Assembly (NCBI RefSeq): GCF_009392895.1
Contig: NZ_CP045488.1
Coordinates: 620,001 to 684,000, forward strand
Reading direction: 5' to 3'
DNA: 64,000 bases
DNA from: Natronorubrum aibiense
GTDB taxonomy: Archaea; Halobacteriota; Halobacteria; Halobacteriales; Natrialbaceae
Shown: positions 26,587-35,083 of the stretch, in pieces
How the letters are laid out: every line of letters starts with the position of its first letter
Position numbering within the stretch: the stretch's first letter is position 1
Notes under the pieces: model-generated
Databases searched by the model: none
What the model was told of the DNA's origin: nothing
The model's input: the letters and a program-made list of their open reading frames with translations, nothing else
Made by a program: the position numbers and the translations under genes

Positions 26587-26922
26587 AGTCACTACCACTC
26601 GAGGGTGTGTATAGTACCCATTGAAACGTCCACCGGCGGCCTATGAAACGGTATGTCTCACACAGAACTCGGTACAAGGCTCGCTTGTAGTCGCACCGTC
26701 GGTCACAAGCACCGGATGCGACGGCTCGAGCATGCTGGCCGTGGAGTCGCGCTCGAGCGAACGTTTCGACGATCGTGACAGTCAGTGGCTGAAGATCCGC
26801 GAAAACGGATCTCTGATCGGTATGAACGGTCTCGGTCGACCTCAGCCGGTCGTTCACCGATAGTAATTACGTCTTTCGATTTTTTCGTGTCAGTCCGCGA
26901 AATGAAACAGGGATTTAAGACT
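26587..26922. other. Intergenic region, no convincing gene
   Basis: About 340 bp between divergent HIT and zinc-ribbon genes. Short frames in it have no family similarity. The right end has a T-rich run (near 26878) and ggatttaag (near 26912), plausible promoter elements for the rightward gene. Confidence 0.45.
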
Positions 26923-26939
26923 GAACTATCGAATAGTTC
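26923..26939 (+). promoter_or_regulatory. Palindrome GAACTAT-cga-ATAGTTC before the zinc-ribbon gene
   Basis: Perfect 7-bp arms with a 3-nt spacer, ending 5 bp before the ATG at 26945 and about 10 bp after a TATA-like tttaag. It therefore covers the expected transcription start. Such a position suits a repressor site. Confidence 0.45.
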
Positions 26940-26944
26940 TGCTA

Positions 26945-27145
26945 ATGGCAACGACAGATAACTCCGTCAATGGGATGACCGAGCACTGCGACGCCTGTGA
27001 GCTCGAAACGCTCCACGAGGTGTCGGTCCAGATTCGGACTGAAAGTCTCAAAGAAGAAAATGCACAGTTTTCCCGTGAGCCGTACCGCGTGGCCGAGTGT
27101 CAGCGCTGTGGTAACCGGACGAGCCAACGGATGAACAACGCCTAA
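26945..27145 (+). CDS. DUF7835-type zinc beta-ribbon protein
   Basis: 66 residues with two CxxC pairs (HCDACE and ECQRCGNR) about 35 residues apart, forming a predicted zinc ribbon. It ends SQRMNNA, a tail seen in this small haloarchaeal family. Function unknown; zinc ribbons of this size often bind nucleic acid or partner proteins. It is monocistronic to judge by the gaps on both sides. Confidence 0.75.
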   Translation: MATTDNSVNGMTEHCDACELETLHEVSVQIRTESLKEENAQFSREPYRVAECQRCGNRTSQRMNNA

Positions 27146-27269
27146 CCAGTTCTTGGCGTGAACGCAGCGACCATCACAGACGCTCTTCGTTGCCCGGTCT
27201 CCCGATGCGACTCGCGTACCGACCGTCGGACTGTGGGCGCTCGAGAACGAACGCGACGGTTCGACTCGC

Positions 27270-28166
27270 TTACGCTGTAGTCACTTCACAGCCGTCTTCG
27301 GTGATGATGATCGTGTGTTCTTTCTGGCTGACGAGATAGCCATCGTCCTCTTTGAGCACTGGATAGCCGTGGACGATGTTGTTGCGCTTGAGTCGGCGCA
27401 GTGCCATCTCCGCACGGTCAGTCTCGAGCCAGCGCGTCGCAAACGGTAGCGTGCGGAACTCCTCGGTAATCTGCTCTAGCGCGTTGCGAGCCTGCCGATC
27501 CCGAACGGAACCCTCACGCTCGAGTGCGAAGATTTCCTCGCTGGCCCCTTCCGTGACCTTCCCGCCACCGTCGGTCGCGAAGGGCTCGATCGCGACGACG
27601 TCGCCGACTTCGAGTGTCGTCCCCTGTGAGACGGCGCGGTTCGGGATGTTCGGGCTGGTGTGTTGTTCCCAGTGACCCAGTCCGTGTCCGGTGAGGTTGA
27701 CGACGGGGTTGAAGCCGTACCCGTTGATCACGTCCTCGATCTCGGCTCCGATGTCACCGGTACTGACGCCCGGTTCGATGATCTCGAGCGCCGCCTCGAG
27801 CGCCTGTTCGGACGCTTCGGCGAGTTCCGGATTCCCAGACAGGTCGACGGTGATCGCGGTGTCGGCGAGCCAGCCATCGACGTGGACGCCGATATCGAGG
27901 TTAATCATCTCCTCGCCGAACGTCGAGTCGTCGTCGATCTTCGGCGTCGCGTGGGCCGCTTCCTCGTCGATCGAGATGTTGACCGGGAAGGCAGGCTGTC
28001 CGCCGAGTTCTCGGATGCGATCTTCGGCGTATTCGGCGATCTCGAGGTGGCTTGCGCCGACCTCGACGCGTTCGGCGGTTTCTTCACGCACCTGGGCGAG
28101 GATATCTCCCGCTTCGCGGTGCTTTTCGTACTTCTCGGACGTCAGATCCACCTCGGATTCGGCCAT
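27270..28166 (-). CDS. map: Methionine aminopeptidase, type II
   Basis: 298 residues from ATG 28164-28166 (MAESEVDLTSEKYEKHREAG). It removes the initiator Met from nascent proteins. Metal-binding and active-site blocks visible are LDIGVHVDGWLADTAITVDL (two Asp), LTGHGLGHWEQHTSPNIP (His) and VVAIEPFATDGGGKVTEG (Glu), with a C-terminal EHTIIITEDGCEV. Archaeal enzymes are type II without a long N-terminal extension, as here. Confidence 0.95.
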   Translation of the reverse strand: MAESEVDLTSEKYEKHREAGDILAQVREETAERVEVGASHLEIAEYAEDRIRELGGQPAFPVNISIDEEAAHATPKIDDDSTFGEEMINLDIGVHVDGWLADTAITVDLSGNPELAEASEQALEAALEIIEPGVSTGDIGAEIEDVINGYGFNPVVNLTGHGLGHWEQHTSPNIPNRAVSQGTTLEVGDVVAIEPFATDGGGKVTEGASEEIFALEREGSVRDRQARNALEQITEEFRTLPFATRWLETDRAEMALRRLKRNNIVHGYPVLKEDDGYLVSQKEHTIIITEDGCEVTTA

Positions 28167-28880
28167 GCTCCGGGGTTGTACCGGTCGACAAAAAGAGGTT
28201 CCGCTCTGGTCGACCCAGTCGCTCGGCTGTCGCTCACATCGTATTGAATCAGTGTTAATCGCACTCGTATCGAATCCGGCACCACTGCTCGAGACCGAGC
28301 GGCTACCCGGTCGCTCGTTTGAACAGGCCCACAAACGGGTCCGAAACCTCTCATAGTATCACCGAACTGTCTGAAACGGTCACCGGCGTTTTATCGGCAG
28401 CGTGAATCGGTCATAGCTGGCGTGAGAGACGCCACGTTTGGGCGAGCCATAAATGGCGTCCGATACCCGTAACCTCCCTCGAGACCACGGCAGACCGTAC
28501 CCGGCGGGTGGATCTGCGGTCTCGAGGGCGGTTGCGCTGCGGGTGGATACGACGCTCGGTTTCGAGTCTCGAATATCGATGACCACGTTGCACGCAAGTG
28601 ATTGGCCCGCCGTTGTCGTCGCCGATCACTCGCACAATCCTACACGATCGTTTAGTATGGTCGTTCAGCAGGCGTGAAAAATTGGATTTTAAACCCATAT
28701 TAGAAAGTATTCGCCAATCGTTCATTCTATTCGAATGCTGATTTCGATCGACTCGGTCAGCAAAACGCCGTATACACATCGCATAGAACGTATAACTCGG
28801 TTGTGTATCGCCCCAACTTTTGCCGCCCCTCGATGGAAAAGGTAGACCTTTTACCCCCGTCGAAGAACCGTACAGACGAG
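28167..28880. other. 714-bp intergenic region between map and icd
   Basis: No frame with coding character. It must contain the divergent promoters: for icd, an AT-rich ccttttac about 30 bp before the ATG at 28881. In addition it contains two inverted repeats, TGGCGT-gagag-ACGCCA at 28418-28434 and a larger hairpin at 28477-28527. The length is unusual for this compact region. Confidence 0.5.
28477..28527. ncRNA. Candidate structured element (15-bp interrupted stem)
   Basis: Ten-bp perfect arms CCTCGAGACC (28477-28486) and GGTCTCGAGG (28518-28527) enclose a second 5-bp stem GCAGA/TCTGC (28490-28494, 28513-28517), with one 3-nt bulge and an 18-nt loop. Chance inverted repeats rich in CTCGAG are frequent in this genome, so an RNA or terminator role is only a possibility. 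Confidence 0.25.
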
Positions 28881-30143
28881 ATGAGCTACGACAAGATCGA
28901 AGTCCCTGAAGACGGGGAAAAGATCACGCTGAAAGAAGGAACCGAGGACGAACTCGAGGTTCCTGACAACCCGATTATCCCGATTCTCTACGGTGACGGT
29001 GTCGGAAGCGACGTCGGTCCCGCCGCACAGAGTGTGCTCGAGGCAGCCGCCGAGGCGACCGGTCGTGAGATCAACTGGATGCGCGTCTACGCCGGCGAAT
29101 CCGCTCGCGAGAAGTACGGCGAGAACCTGCCAGACGAGACTGTCGAAGCGATCAAGGAACACCGCGTCGCCATCAAAGGTCCGCTGACGACGCCCGTCGG
29201 CGCTGGCTTCCGTTCGCTGAACGTCGGCCTGCGCAAGTTGCTCGACCTCTACGCGAACGTTCGCCCTACCTATCACTTAGACGGCGTCCCATCGCCCGTC
29301 AAGAACCCAGAGCAGATGGACATGGTCACCTTCCGTGAGAACACGGAAGACGTCTACGCCGGCATCGAGTGGGAAGCCGGCTCCGACGAAGTCGAGCAGG
29401 TCAAGGAGTTCGTCGAAGACGAGATGGGCGCAACGGGCGTCATCCACGACGGTCCCGTCGGCATCGGCGTCAAGCCGATCACGGAGTTCGGAACGAAGCG
29501 ACTCGTCCGCGAGGCAATCGACTACGCCCTCGAGAACGACCGTGACTCCGTGACCCTCGTCCACAAGGGGAACATCATGAAGTTCACCGAGGGTCAGTTC
29601 CGCGACTGGGGCTACGAGGTTGCAGAAGAAGAGTACGGCGACGAGGTCATCACCGAGGACACGCTCTGGGAGGAGCGAGACGGCGAAGCGCCGGAAGACG
29701 CCGTCGTCGTCAACGACCGCATCGCGGACAACATGCTCCAGCAGATCCTCACCCGAACCGACGAGTACGACGTCGTCGCGACGATGAACCTGAACGGGGA
29801 CTACATGTCCGACGCCTGTGGTGCCCAGATCGGTGGCCTCGGCATCGCCCCCGGTGGCAACTTCGGTGAGGGCCTGATGCTCGCCGAACCCGTCCACGGC
29901 TCCGCACCCAAGTACGAGGGTCAGGACAAGGTCAACCCGACCGCCATGATTCTCTCGGGTCGCATGATGCTCGAGTACATGGGCTGGAACGACGCCGCAG
30001 ACCTCGTCCGCGACGCCGTCGAGGAGACTATCTCCTCCGGTAAGGTCACCTACGACCTCGAACGCCAGCTCGAGGACGCCGAGAAACTCGCCACCAGCGA
30101 GTTCGCCGAGGAAGTCGTCGACAACATCGAAAAGCTCGCGTAA
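28881..30143 (+). CDS. icd: Isocitrate dehydrogenase (NADP+-type)
   Basis: 420 residues from ATG 28881 (MSYDKIEVPEDGEKITLKEG). It oxidatively decarboxylates isocitrate to 2-oxoglutarate in the citric acid cycle. Isocitrate-binding segments are GAGFRSLNVGLRKLLDLYAN and VTFRENTEDVYAGIEWE. The metal/cofactor region is MNLNGDYMSDACGAQIGGLG, with EPVHGSAPKYEGQDKVNPTA after it. It most resembles the E. coli-like type used by haloarchaea. The stop codon lies in the loop of a perfect 11-bp hairpin that begins the repeat array downstream. Confidence 0.95.
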   Translation: MSYDKIEVPEDGEKITLKEGTEDELEVPDNPIIPILYGDGVGSDVGPAAQSVLEAAAEATGREINWMRVYAGESAREKYGENLPDETVEAIKEHRVAIKGPLTTPVGAGFRSLNVGLRKLLDLYANVRPTYHLDGVPSPVKNPEQMDMVTFRENTEDVYAGIEWEAGSDEVEQVKEFVEDEMGATGVIHDGPVGIGVKPITEFGTKRLVREAIDYALENDRDSVTLVHKGNIMKFTEGQFRDWGYEVAEEEYGDEVITEDTLWEERDGEAPEDAVVVNDRIADNMLQQILTRTDEYDVVATMNLNGDYMSDACGAQIGGLGIAPGGNFGEGLMLAEPVHGSAPKYEGQDKVNPTAMILSGRMMLEYMGWNDAADLVRDAVEETISSGKVTYDLERQLEDAEKLATSEFAEEVVDNIEKLA

Positions 30144-30271
30144 ACGAGCTTTTCGTCCTCTCACGGCAAGGCCGTGAGAACATCGAAAAACTGGCGTAAG
30201 CCAGTTTTTCGGACAGTCAGGCCGTGAAGCGGTCTGACGCTTTCGAGAAACGAGCTTATGCGAGTTTCTCG
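30128..30271 (+). repeat. Array of five hairpins at the 3' end of icd
   Basis: Five consecutive inverted repeats: 30128-30155 (11-bp perfect arms, loop CGTAAA holding the icd stop), 30160-30178 (8-bp arms), 30184-30211 (11-bp perfect arms, loop CGTAAG), 30216-30238 (8-bp arms with one G-T pair), and 30244-30271 (8-bp arms CGAGAAAC/GTTTCTCG). The first, third and fifth are related in sequence (the fifth in opposite orientation), as are the second and fourth (shared GGCCGTGA). The periodicity is 56-60 bp. It may act as terminator or mRNA 3' stabiliser. Confidence 0.8.
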
Positions 30272-30417
30272 AGCGGTCGTCTCTCTGCATTTTATTTTTC
30301 TGGGTCGATAGCTGACAGGGATCGGACTGGGTAACTCCCACTCCCTCACGAACGACCCCACCTGACCTCGAGTACAACCAGTAGCTTTTCGACGCACTGT
30401 CCACGCGTCTCACGTAT

Positions 30418-30957
30418 ATGGAGTTGCCCGACCCGGAAACGCTGTGCGATCGCGAAGACGTCGAGTGTGAAACTGAGACGCGGTCCGTCACGCGAGGTGA
30501 ACTCGAGGCCGCACGCGACATCGAGACCCACGTGACGGTCGGCATCATCAACGACGGCGGCGACGTGTTGTGGATCGACGACGGCAGCCGGGACTGGACC
30601 CTGCCGGCCGCGCCCGTCAGCCGCAACGAAACGTGGGCGACGGCCGCCCGGCGGATCGCCGCGGCGGCAACCGGCGTCGATGTCGACCTCGACGCGCCGG
30701 TTCGTGTCCGCCGCGTCGCGTTCCAACACGACGATCAACGGCACACGACGTACAACGTCGTCGTTCGGACTGCCCCGGTCTCCGGACGGCCAGTCGGTGA
30801 CGAGCCGATCGTCCCCGCAGGCGACGACTCGCTCAGTGGGAGTAGTGACGAACCGACCGCCCTCGGAACGGCGCGTCACGAACGGCTCTGGCTCGATCAC
30901 GTGCCCGAATCGGAATCAACTGGCGTCGACGCGGACGTTCGGTCGGTACTCGAGTGA
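30418..30957 (+). CDS. Nudix-fold protein with degenerate Nudix box
   Basis: 179 residues. The central part follows the Nudix pattern (DIETHVTVGIINDGGDVLWI, then LPAAPVSRNETWATAARRI). In the box, the canonical G-x5-E-x7-RE-UxEE-x-GU reads A-x5-E-x7-RR-IAAA-A-TGV, so the REUxEE glutamates that bind Mg2+ are gone. It is therefore probably not an active Nudix hydrolase; a binding or structural role is likelier. The acidic C-terminal tail ends VRSVLE. Confidence 0.75.
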   Translation: MELPDPETLCDREDVECETETRSVTRGELEAARDIETHVTVGIINDGGDVLWIDDGSRDWTLPAAPVSRNETWATAARRIAAAATGVDVDLDAPVRVRRVAFQHDDQRHTTYNVVVRTAPVSGRPVGDEPIVPAGDDSLSGSSDEPTALGTARHERLWLDHVPESESTGVDADVRSVLE

Positions 30958-31047
30958 AGCGACTGTCCACGGCTCGAGCGTGTCGGAGTCGATCGACAGG
31001 ACACCGGGTCGTAACGCTCTCGGTGCGCTCGCACGTAGCGACTCGCA

Positions 31048-31479
31048 ATGGCCGAGGTACACGTCGTCGACTCCGAGCGAGAACGAGAAGACGCATTCGC
31101 GGTTCGACAGACCGTGTTCGTCGAGGAACAGGGCGTCGATGAGGCCCTCGAGTACGACGAGTACGAGGACGAAGCAATCCACTTCGTCGCCTACGACGGC
31201 GACGAGCCGATCGGTGCTGCCCGACTTCGAGAACCCGAACCCGGGCTCGGAAAGGTCGAACGCGTGGCGGTACTCGAGTCACGCCGCGAGTCAGGAGTTG
31301 GCCGCGACCTGATGCTCGCCGTCGAAGACCGCGCGCTCGAACAGGGACTCTCGTCGCTCAAACTCCACTCACAGACCCGCGCCGCAGAGTTCTACCGCGG
31401 GTTGGGGTACGACCGATACGGCGAGGAGTTCATCGAAGCCGACATTCCCCACGTGAAAATGCGGAAATCGCTCGAGTGA
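31048..31479 (+). CDS. GNAT family N-acetyltransferase (ElaA/YjcF-like)
   Basis: 143 residues forming a single GNAT domain. Family-like blocks: AVRQTVFVEEQGVDEALEYD near the N-terminus, GAARLREPEPGLGKVERVAV, acetyl-CoA loop RRESGVGRDLMLAVEDRAL, and RAAEFYRGLGYDRYGEEFIE with IPHVKMRKSL at the end. The start pattern and size match the ElaA/YjcF subgroup, whose substrate is unknown. It converges with an SDR gene. Confidence 0.87.
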   Translation: MAEVHVVDSEREREDAFAVRQTVFVEEQGVDEALEYDEYEDEAIHFVAYDGDEPIGAARLREPEPGLGKVERVAVLESRRESGVGRDLMLAVEDRALEQGLSSLKLHSQTRAAEFYRGLGYDRYGEEFIEADIPHVKMRKSLE

Positions 31480-31505
31480 CGTGGCAGCCGACTCGACTCG
31501 CGCAC

Positions 31506-32237
31506 TCAGCCGAGGCGTTGTTCCCACTCCTGGGCCGTCATCGACTCGCCGGTGACGCCGTCGGGCCCCTGTGCGGCCAGTAAGACCGCTGCGTCGTTCA
31601 TTACGTCGGGCTGGAGGATCTCCTCGCGTTCGGCCGCCGGGAGGTGCGCCCAGATATCCGTGTTGACCCGACCGCCCGGATCGAGTCCGTTGACGGTGAC
31701 GCCATAGCTCTCGCTCTCGAGGGCGGTCGCTCGGGTGAGTCCCTCGAGGCCCCACTTCGAACTCACGTACGCGGCCGCGCCGGGGATCGCACGCCGGCCG
31801 AGTCCGGAGGAGATGTTGATGATGGTTCCGTGGCCCTGCTCGTACAGGTGTGGGACGGCCGCACGGGTGAACAGGAAGACGCCTTTGAGGTTGACCTCGA
31901 GGACCCTGTCCCACTCATCTTCGGTGATATCGCTGAGTTCGTCGTGATCCGCTTTGTGAAGCAGGCTCACGCCCGCGTTGTTGACGAGGGTGTCGAGTCG
32001 GCCGAACGCCTCGATCGTTCGGTCGATCACCCGTTCCACGTCGTCGCTGTCGCGGACGTCCGCCGGCACGACGAGCGATTCGCCCGGCAACTCGGCGGCG
32101 ACGGCGTCGAGTTGTTCGCCGTTACGTGCAGTGAGCACGACCCGTGCGCCCTCTTCGGCGAAGCGTTCGGCCATCGCGCGTCCGAGTCCGCGACTCGCGC
32201 CCGTGACGACGATCACGTCGTCCTCGAGTGTTGTCAT
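31506..32237 (-). CDS. SDR-family oxidoreductase
   Basis: 243 residues, classical short-chain dehydrogenase. Cofactor motif TGASRGLGRAMAERF, structural NNAGVSLLHK, catalytic Ser and YxxxK in INISSGLGRRAIPGAAAYVS followed by SKWGLEGL. The basic residue after the first strand region (TARNGEQ) is compatible with NADP(H). No substrate is indicated. It lies 72 bp downstream of the Nramp-like gene on the same strand. Confidence 0.9.
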   Translation of the reverse strand: MTTLEDDVIVVTGASRGLGRAMAERFAEEGARVVLTARNGEQLDAVAAELPGESLVVPADVRDSDDVERVIDRTIEAFGRLDTLVNNAGVSLLHKADHDELSDITEDEWDRVLEVNLKGVFLFTRAAVPHLYEQGHGTIINISSGLGRRAIPGAAAYVSSKWGLEGLTRATALESESYGVTVNGLDPGGRVNTDIWAHLPAAEREEILQPDVMNDAAVLLAAQGPDGVTGESMTAQEWEQRLG

Positions 32238-32309
32238 CGAGTGGTGGTTGGTGCCACGGCTCTTGAATCTTCGTTCGACGAAATGACCGACACGAGAGCC
32301 AAACGGCCG

Positions 32310-33677
32310 TCAGTTGGCGCTGAGTCGGTCCCGTCCGTACTTGCCGGCGAGGCCGACGATTGCGAGTGCCATCGCGCCCGCGAAGGCGACGACGAACGCC
32401 GAGGTCGGTTCGCCGATCGTCTCCACTTCCTCGAGGACGAACTCGCCTGCGAGGATCGTCGCGACGGCGAACAGCGCGATGCCGCCGAGGTTCTCGAGGT
32501 GGGAGTTCGTCTCGGAGACGACGTCGGTGTCGTTTAGCAAGTAGAGGATCACCGCGAGCGCAAAGGGGGTGCCGACGAGGCCGAAGGCGAGCACAAGGAC
32601 GAGCAACTGGAAGAACGCGCCCTCGAGGAACGCGCCGCCAGCGGAAGCAAGCGCGACGAAGACGAGGGCTGCTCGGTACCGCGAATCGTCGACGGACTGC
32701 TCCCAACCGAGTTTGTCGGCGACGAGGAACGGCGGCACGATCGTGTTCCCGCCGAGCGTCGAGACGGCGGCTCCCCAGAGGCCAGCGAGGAACAGCCAGG
32801 TGGCGTACTCGCCGGCGACGGGACCGAGCGCCTCTGCGGCCTGAATCTCACTGATCGTCGCGGGATCGACGCCAGCGGCGGGAAGCACGCTGGCCGCGAC
32901 GAGGAAGACGGCGAGGCTGTAGATCCCGAACGCAACGAGCATCGAACTCACGACGTCGAACGTCGCGATGTCACGGTCGCGATCGGTCCAGCCGCGGGCG
33001 CGCATCGTGTAGCTTTGCATCGTCAACAGCGTGATATGGACCGCGCCGCCGAGGATGCCGGCAGCGACGACGGCCCCGCCGACGCCAGCCGGAATCTCGG
33101 GTGCGAGCCCGGCTACGGCCGCGGTCGGATCGATCGGAACAACGAACGCGGCGATGACGAACGCGAGCACGACCAGCGAGACGAGGACTTTCGCACCGAG
33201 TTCGGCGACGCGGTAGCCGCCGCCGGCGAGCCCCGCTGCGAGGATCACCGCCCAGATGATCCCCCAAAGTCGGGGGTCAGCCAGCGCGGCGATGCCGAGT
33301 CCGGTGTCGGCGACGATCGTCGCGCTGACGTCGGCCACCGTTTTCATGATCACGAGCTGGGCAAGTCCCGCAGCCAATACGACGTCGACGACGAGCACCC
33401 AGGCCCAGAACGAGCCGAGGTGCGTCTCGACGACGTCGACGATCCCAGCCTCCGTGAGCAACCCCAATCGCATCGCGAGATACTGGCCGACGGTTCCGAA
33501 GATCGCCGAGAGGACGACGACCCACAACAGCGCGTAGCCGAAGCTCGCACCCGCAACGAGCAGACTGACCATCGTCGCCGGCCCTGCCGCGATCGCGCCG
33601 GCGAGCCACGTCGGCCCCAAGCGCTCGGCGTACGTTCCGATCCGTCCGATTCCCACCGATCGTGACTCGGTTGCCAT
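32310..33677 (-). CDS. Nramp-family transporter with non-canonical metal site
   Basis: 455 residues, eleven or so helices. The N-terminal segment GPTWLAGAIAAGPATMVSLL aligns with the transmembrane-1 region of Nramp proteins that normally reads DPGN or DDDPSG; here the metal-binding Asp and Asn are absent. The transmembrane-6 region reads GGAVHITLLTMQSYTMR, where the usual MPH is replaced by AVH. Fold membership is clear from AGASFGYALLWVVVLSAIFG and overall layout. Transport of manganese or iron is therefore doubtful; the cargo could be another cation or something else. Confidence 0.8.
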   Translation of the reverse strand: MATESRSVGIGRIGTYAERLGPTWLAGAIAAGPATMVSLLVAGASFGYALLWVVVLSAIFGTVGQYLAMRLGLLTEAGIVDVVETHLGSFWAWVLVVDVVLAAGLAQLVIMKTVADVSATIVADTGLGIAALADPRLWGIIWAVILAAGLAGGGYRVAELGAKVLVSLVVLAFVIAAFVVPIDPTAAVAGLAPEIPAGVGGAVVAAGILGGAVHITLLTMQSYTMRARGWTDRDRDIATFDVVSSMLVAFGIYSLAVFLVAASVLPAAGVDPATISEIQAAEALGPVAGEYATWLFLAGLWGAAVSTLGGNTIVPPFLVADKLGWEQSVDDSRYRAALVFVALASAGGAFLEGAFFQLLVLVLAFGLVGTPFALAVILYLLNDTDVVSETNSHLENLGGIALFAVATILAGEFVLEEVETIGEPTSAFVVAFAGAMALAIVGLAGKYGRDRLSAN

Positions 33678-33757
33678 CAGGTATCCTTGCCCGCTAGGTA
33701 GTATAACTCTGTGGTATTCTCCGGTGGCACTCTCGAAAACGGTCAGAACCGGCCTCG

Positions 33758-34099
33758 CTACTCGGACTGCCAGTTCGGCTGCTCTCGCGGCGGACTGAAG
33801 ATGTCGACGCCGCGGACGGGAACGTCGCCGCGATTCTCGGCCGCGTGAGGCTCCTCACCCGGGATCGCATACGAATCGCCGGGGCCACAGACGATCTCCT
33901 CGCCGTCAGTGTGGAAGACGAGTTCACCTTCGTAGATGTACCCCGTCTGCTCGTGGGGATGGCTGTGTTCGTCGACGGCCGCGCCGGGCTTGATCTCGAA
34001 GTGCTGGACGTTCATCGCGTCGCCGCCGGCCAGCAGCGCCAGGTGGACGCCGTCGGCGGCTTCGGACGGTTCACGGTCGGACAGGGAAACACGTTCCAT
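33758..34099 (-). CDS. Small cupin-domain protein
   Basis: 113 residues from ATG 34097-34099 (MERVSLSDREPSEAADGVHL). One cupin barrel with the metal motif HSHPHEQTGYIYEGE (motif 1) and GDSYAIPGEEPHAAENRGD (motif 2). These small cupins bind a divalent metal and may be sugar- or dioxygenase-like, but no activity can be assigned. It is divergent from the DUF5817 gene across 115 bp. Confidence 0.85.
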   Translation of the reverse strand: MERVSLSDREPSEAADGVHLALLAGGDAMNVQHFEIKPGAAVDEHSHPHEQTGYIYEGELVFHTDGEEIVCGPGDSYAIPGEEPHAAENRGDVPVRGVDIFSPPREQPNWQSE

Positions 34100-34214
34100 A
34101 CGCGTCGAGTGGACGCCACGACGCATAATTCCGCGGGCCGACGGCGACCCGCAGCCGGTTCAGTTCCACTTCGGGTGGCGAAGGTTGAACTACCAGCCGA
34201 AACCATCTCGAGGC

Positions 34215-34739
34215 ATGTACGCTGTCGTCGGCTGTAGCGAGTGTTCAAACCTCTGGATCATCGAGGGTCGCTCGGAGACGACCCAGTGTCCCCGCTGTGG
34301 CTCCCGGCGAGCCTACGAGAAACGCAAGAAGTTCGTCGAGACGGACGACGCGAGTCACGCTCGCGACGTACGCGCATCGATGCTCGCGAACCGACAGGGT
34401 GAGGGTGAGGCGTTCGCCAAACTGGACTCCTACGACGCCCTCGAGGACGAGGTAGCCGACGGCGTCGTCGACGACGAGGAGTACCTCGAGGCATCCGGCC
34501 TCGACGTCGACGCGGTCAAAGCGGCCGGCGAGCGCGATCCCCGGGGATCGACGCGCAGTGGCAGCAAAAAAGAGATCGTCGAGGCCGCGATCGAAGACCT
34601 CGATCGACCGACGGAAGACGAGGTCGTCGACTACGCCGAATCACGCGGTGTCTCGGCCGACTACACTCGAGATGCCCTCGAGAAACTCGCCAGACGCGGT
34701 GTCGTCAGTGAGAGTCGCGGTCGCTATCGGCTGCTCTAG
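34215..34739 (+). CDS. DUF5817 protein with zinc ribbon and C-terminal winged helix
   Basis: 174 residues from ATG 34215. The N-terminus holds two CxxC pairs (VGCSECSNLW, TQCPRCGSRRAY), a zinc ribbon. The middle is acidic. The C-terminus (GSKKEIVEAAIEDLDRPTED, then EKLARRGVVSESRGRYRLL) looks like a winged helix of the sort that ends many archaeal regulators. The family is annotated as DUF5817 in haloarchaea, function unknown; a nucleic-acid-binding role is inferred. Confidence 0.8.
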   Translation: MYAVVGCSECSNLWIIEGRSETTQCPRCGSRRAYEKRKKFVETDDASHARDVRASMLANRQGEGEAFAKLDSYDALEDEVADGVVDDEEYLEASGLDVDAVKAAGERDPRGSTRSGSKKEIVEAAIEDLDRPTEDEVVDYAESRGVSADYTRDALEKLARRGVVSESRGRYRLL

Positions 34740-34764
34740 CGTCCTCGTTTGCTCGACCATTTCT

Positions 34765-34780
34765 TTTAGGCATACCTAAA
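34765..34780 (+). promoter_or_regulatory. Iron-box-like palindrome A (TTTAGG-N4-CCTAAA)
   Basis: TTTAGG-CATA-CCTAAA, perfect 6-bp arms, just upstream of an AT-rich ttacttaac that probably serves as TATA for the gene at 34814. The arms match the half-sites of DtxR/IdeR operators (TTAGG). It lies 18 bp before box B. Confidence 0.65.
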
Positions 34781-34798
34781 TTACTTAACCCCGCCGGT

Positions 34799-34814
34799 TT
34801 TAGGGCCACCTAAA
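34799..34814 (+). promoter_or_regulatory. Iron-box-like palindrome B overlapping the start codon
   Basis: TTTAGG-GCCA-CCTAAA, perfect arms; its last base is the A of the ATG at 34814. Boxes A and B thus flank the TATA region and the expected transcription start, an arrangement suited to metal-dependent repression. Confidence 0.65.
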
Positions 34815-35083
34815 TGATGGGGGAAACGCTCGGCGATATTCGCCAGCAGATCGAGTCGCTTGCGAGCGACTCGGGAACGTACTACCTGATCTGCGGACGA
34901 ACGGGGGAGCGTCCCGTTCCCGCATCGGGACTCTACTTCGAGAGTCGTTCGGCCGCGCGAGCAGCCACTCGCGCGACGAAACGCTATCGCGCTGCGCTCC
35001 GGCAGTACGATCCGCAGGTTCCCTACTACGACGTGATCGTCTGTGAAACGCCGACAGAACGCACTATCCCGACGAAACTATGA
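34814..35083 (+). CDS. Small haloarchaeal protein (DUF7552-like)
   Basis: 89 residues; ATG 34814 or 34817. Blocks YYLICGRTGERPVPASGLYF, ATRATKRYRAALRQYDPQVP and YYDVIVCE match a small haloarchaeal family of unknown function. Its promoter is bracketed by two iron-box-like palindromes, so it is probably metal-regulated. Its stop overlaps the ATG of a 40-codon frame (ATGA), and the DtxR-like gene follows. Confidence 0.75.
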   Translation: MMGETLGDIRQQIESLASDSGTYYLICGRTGERPVPASGLYFESRSAARAATRATKRYRAALRQYDPQVPYYDVIVCETPTERTIPTKL

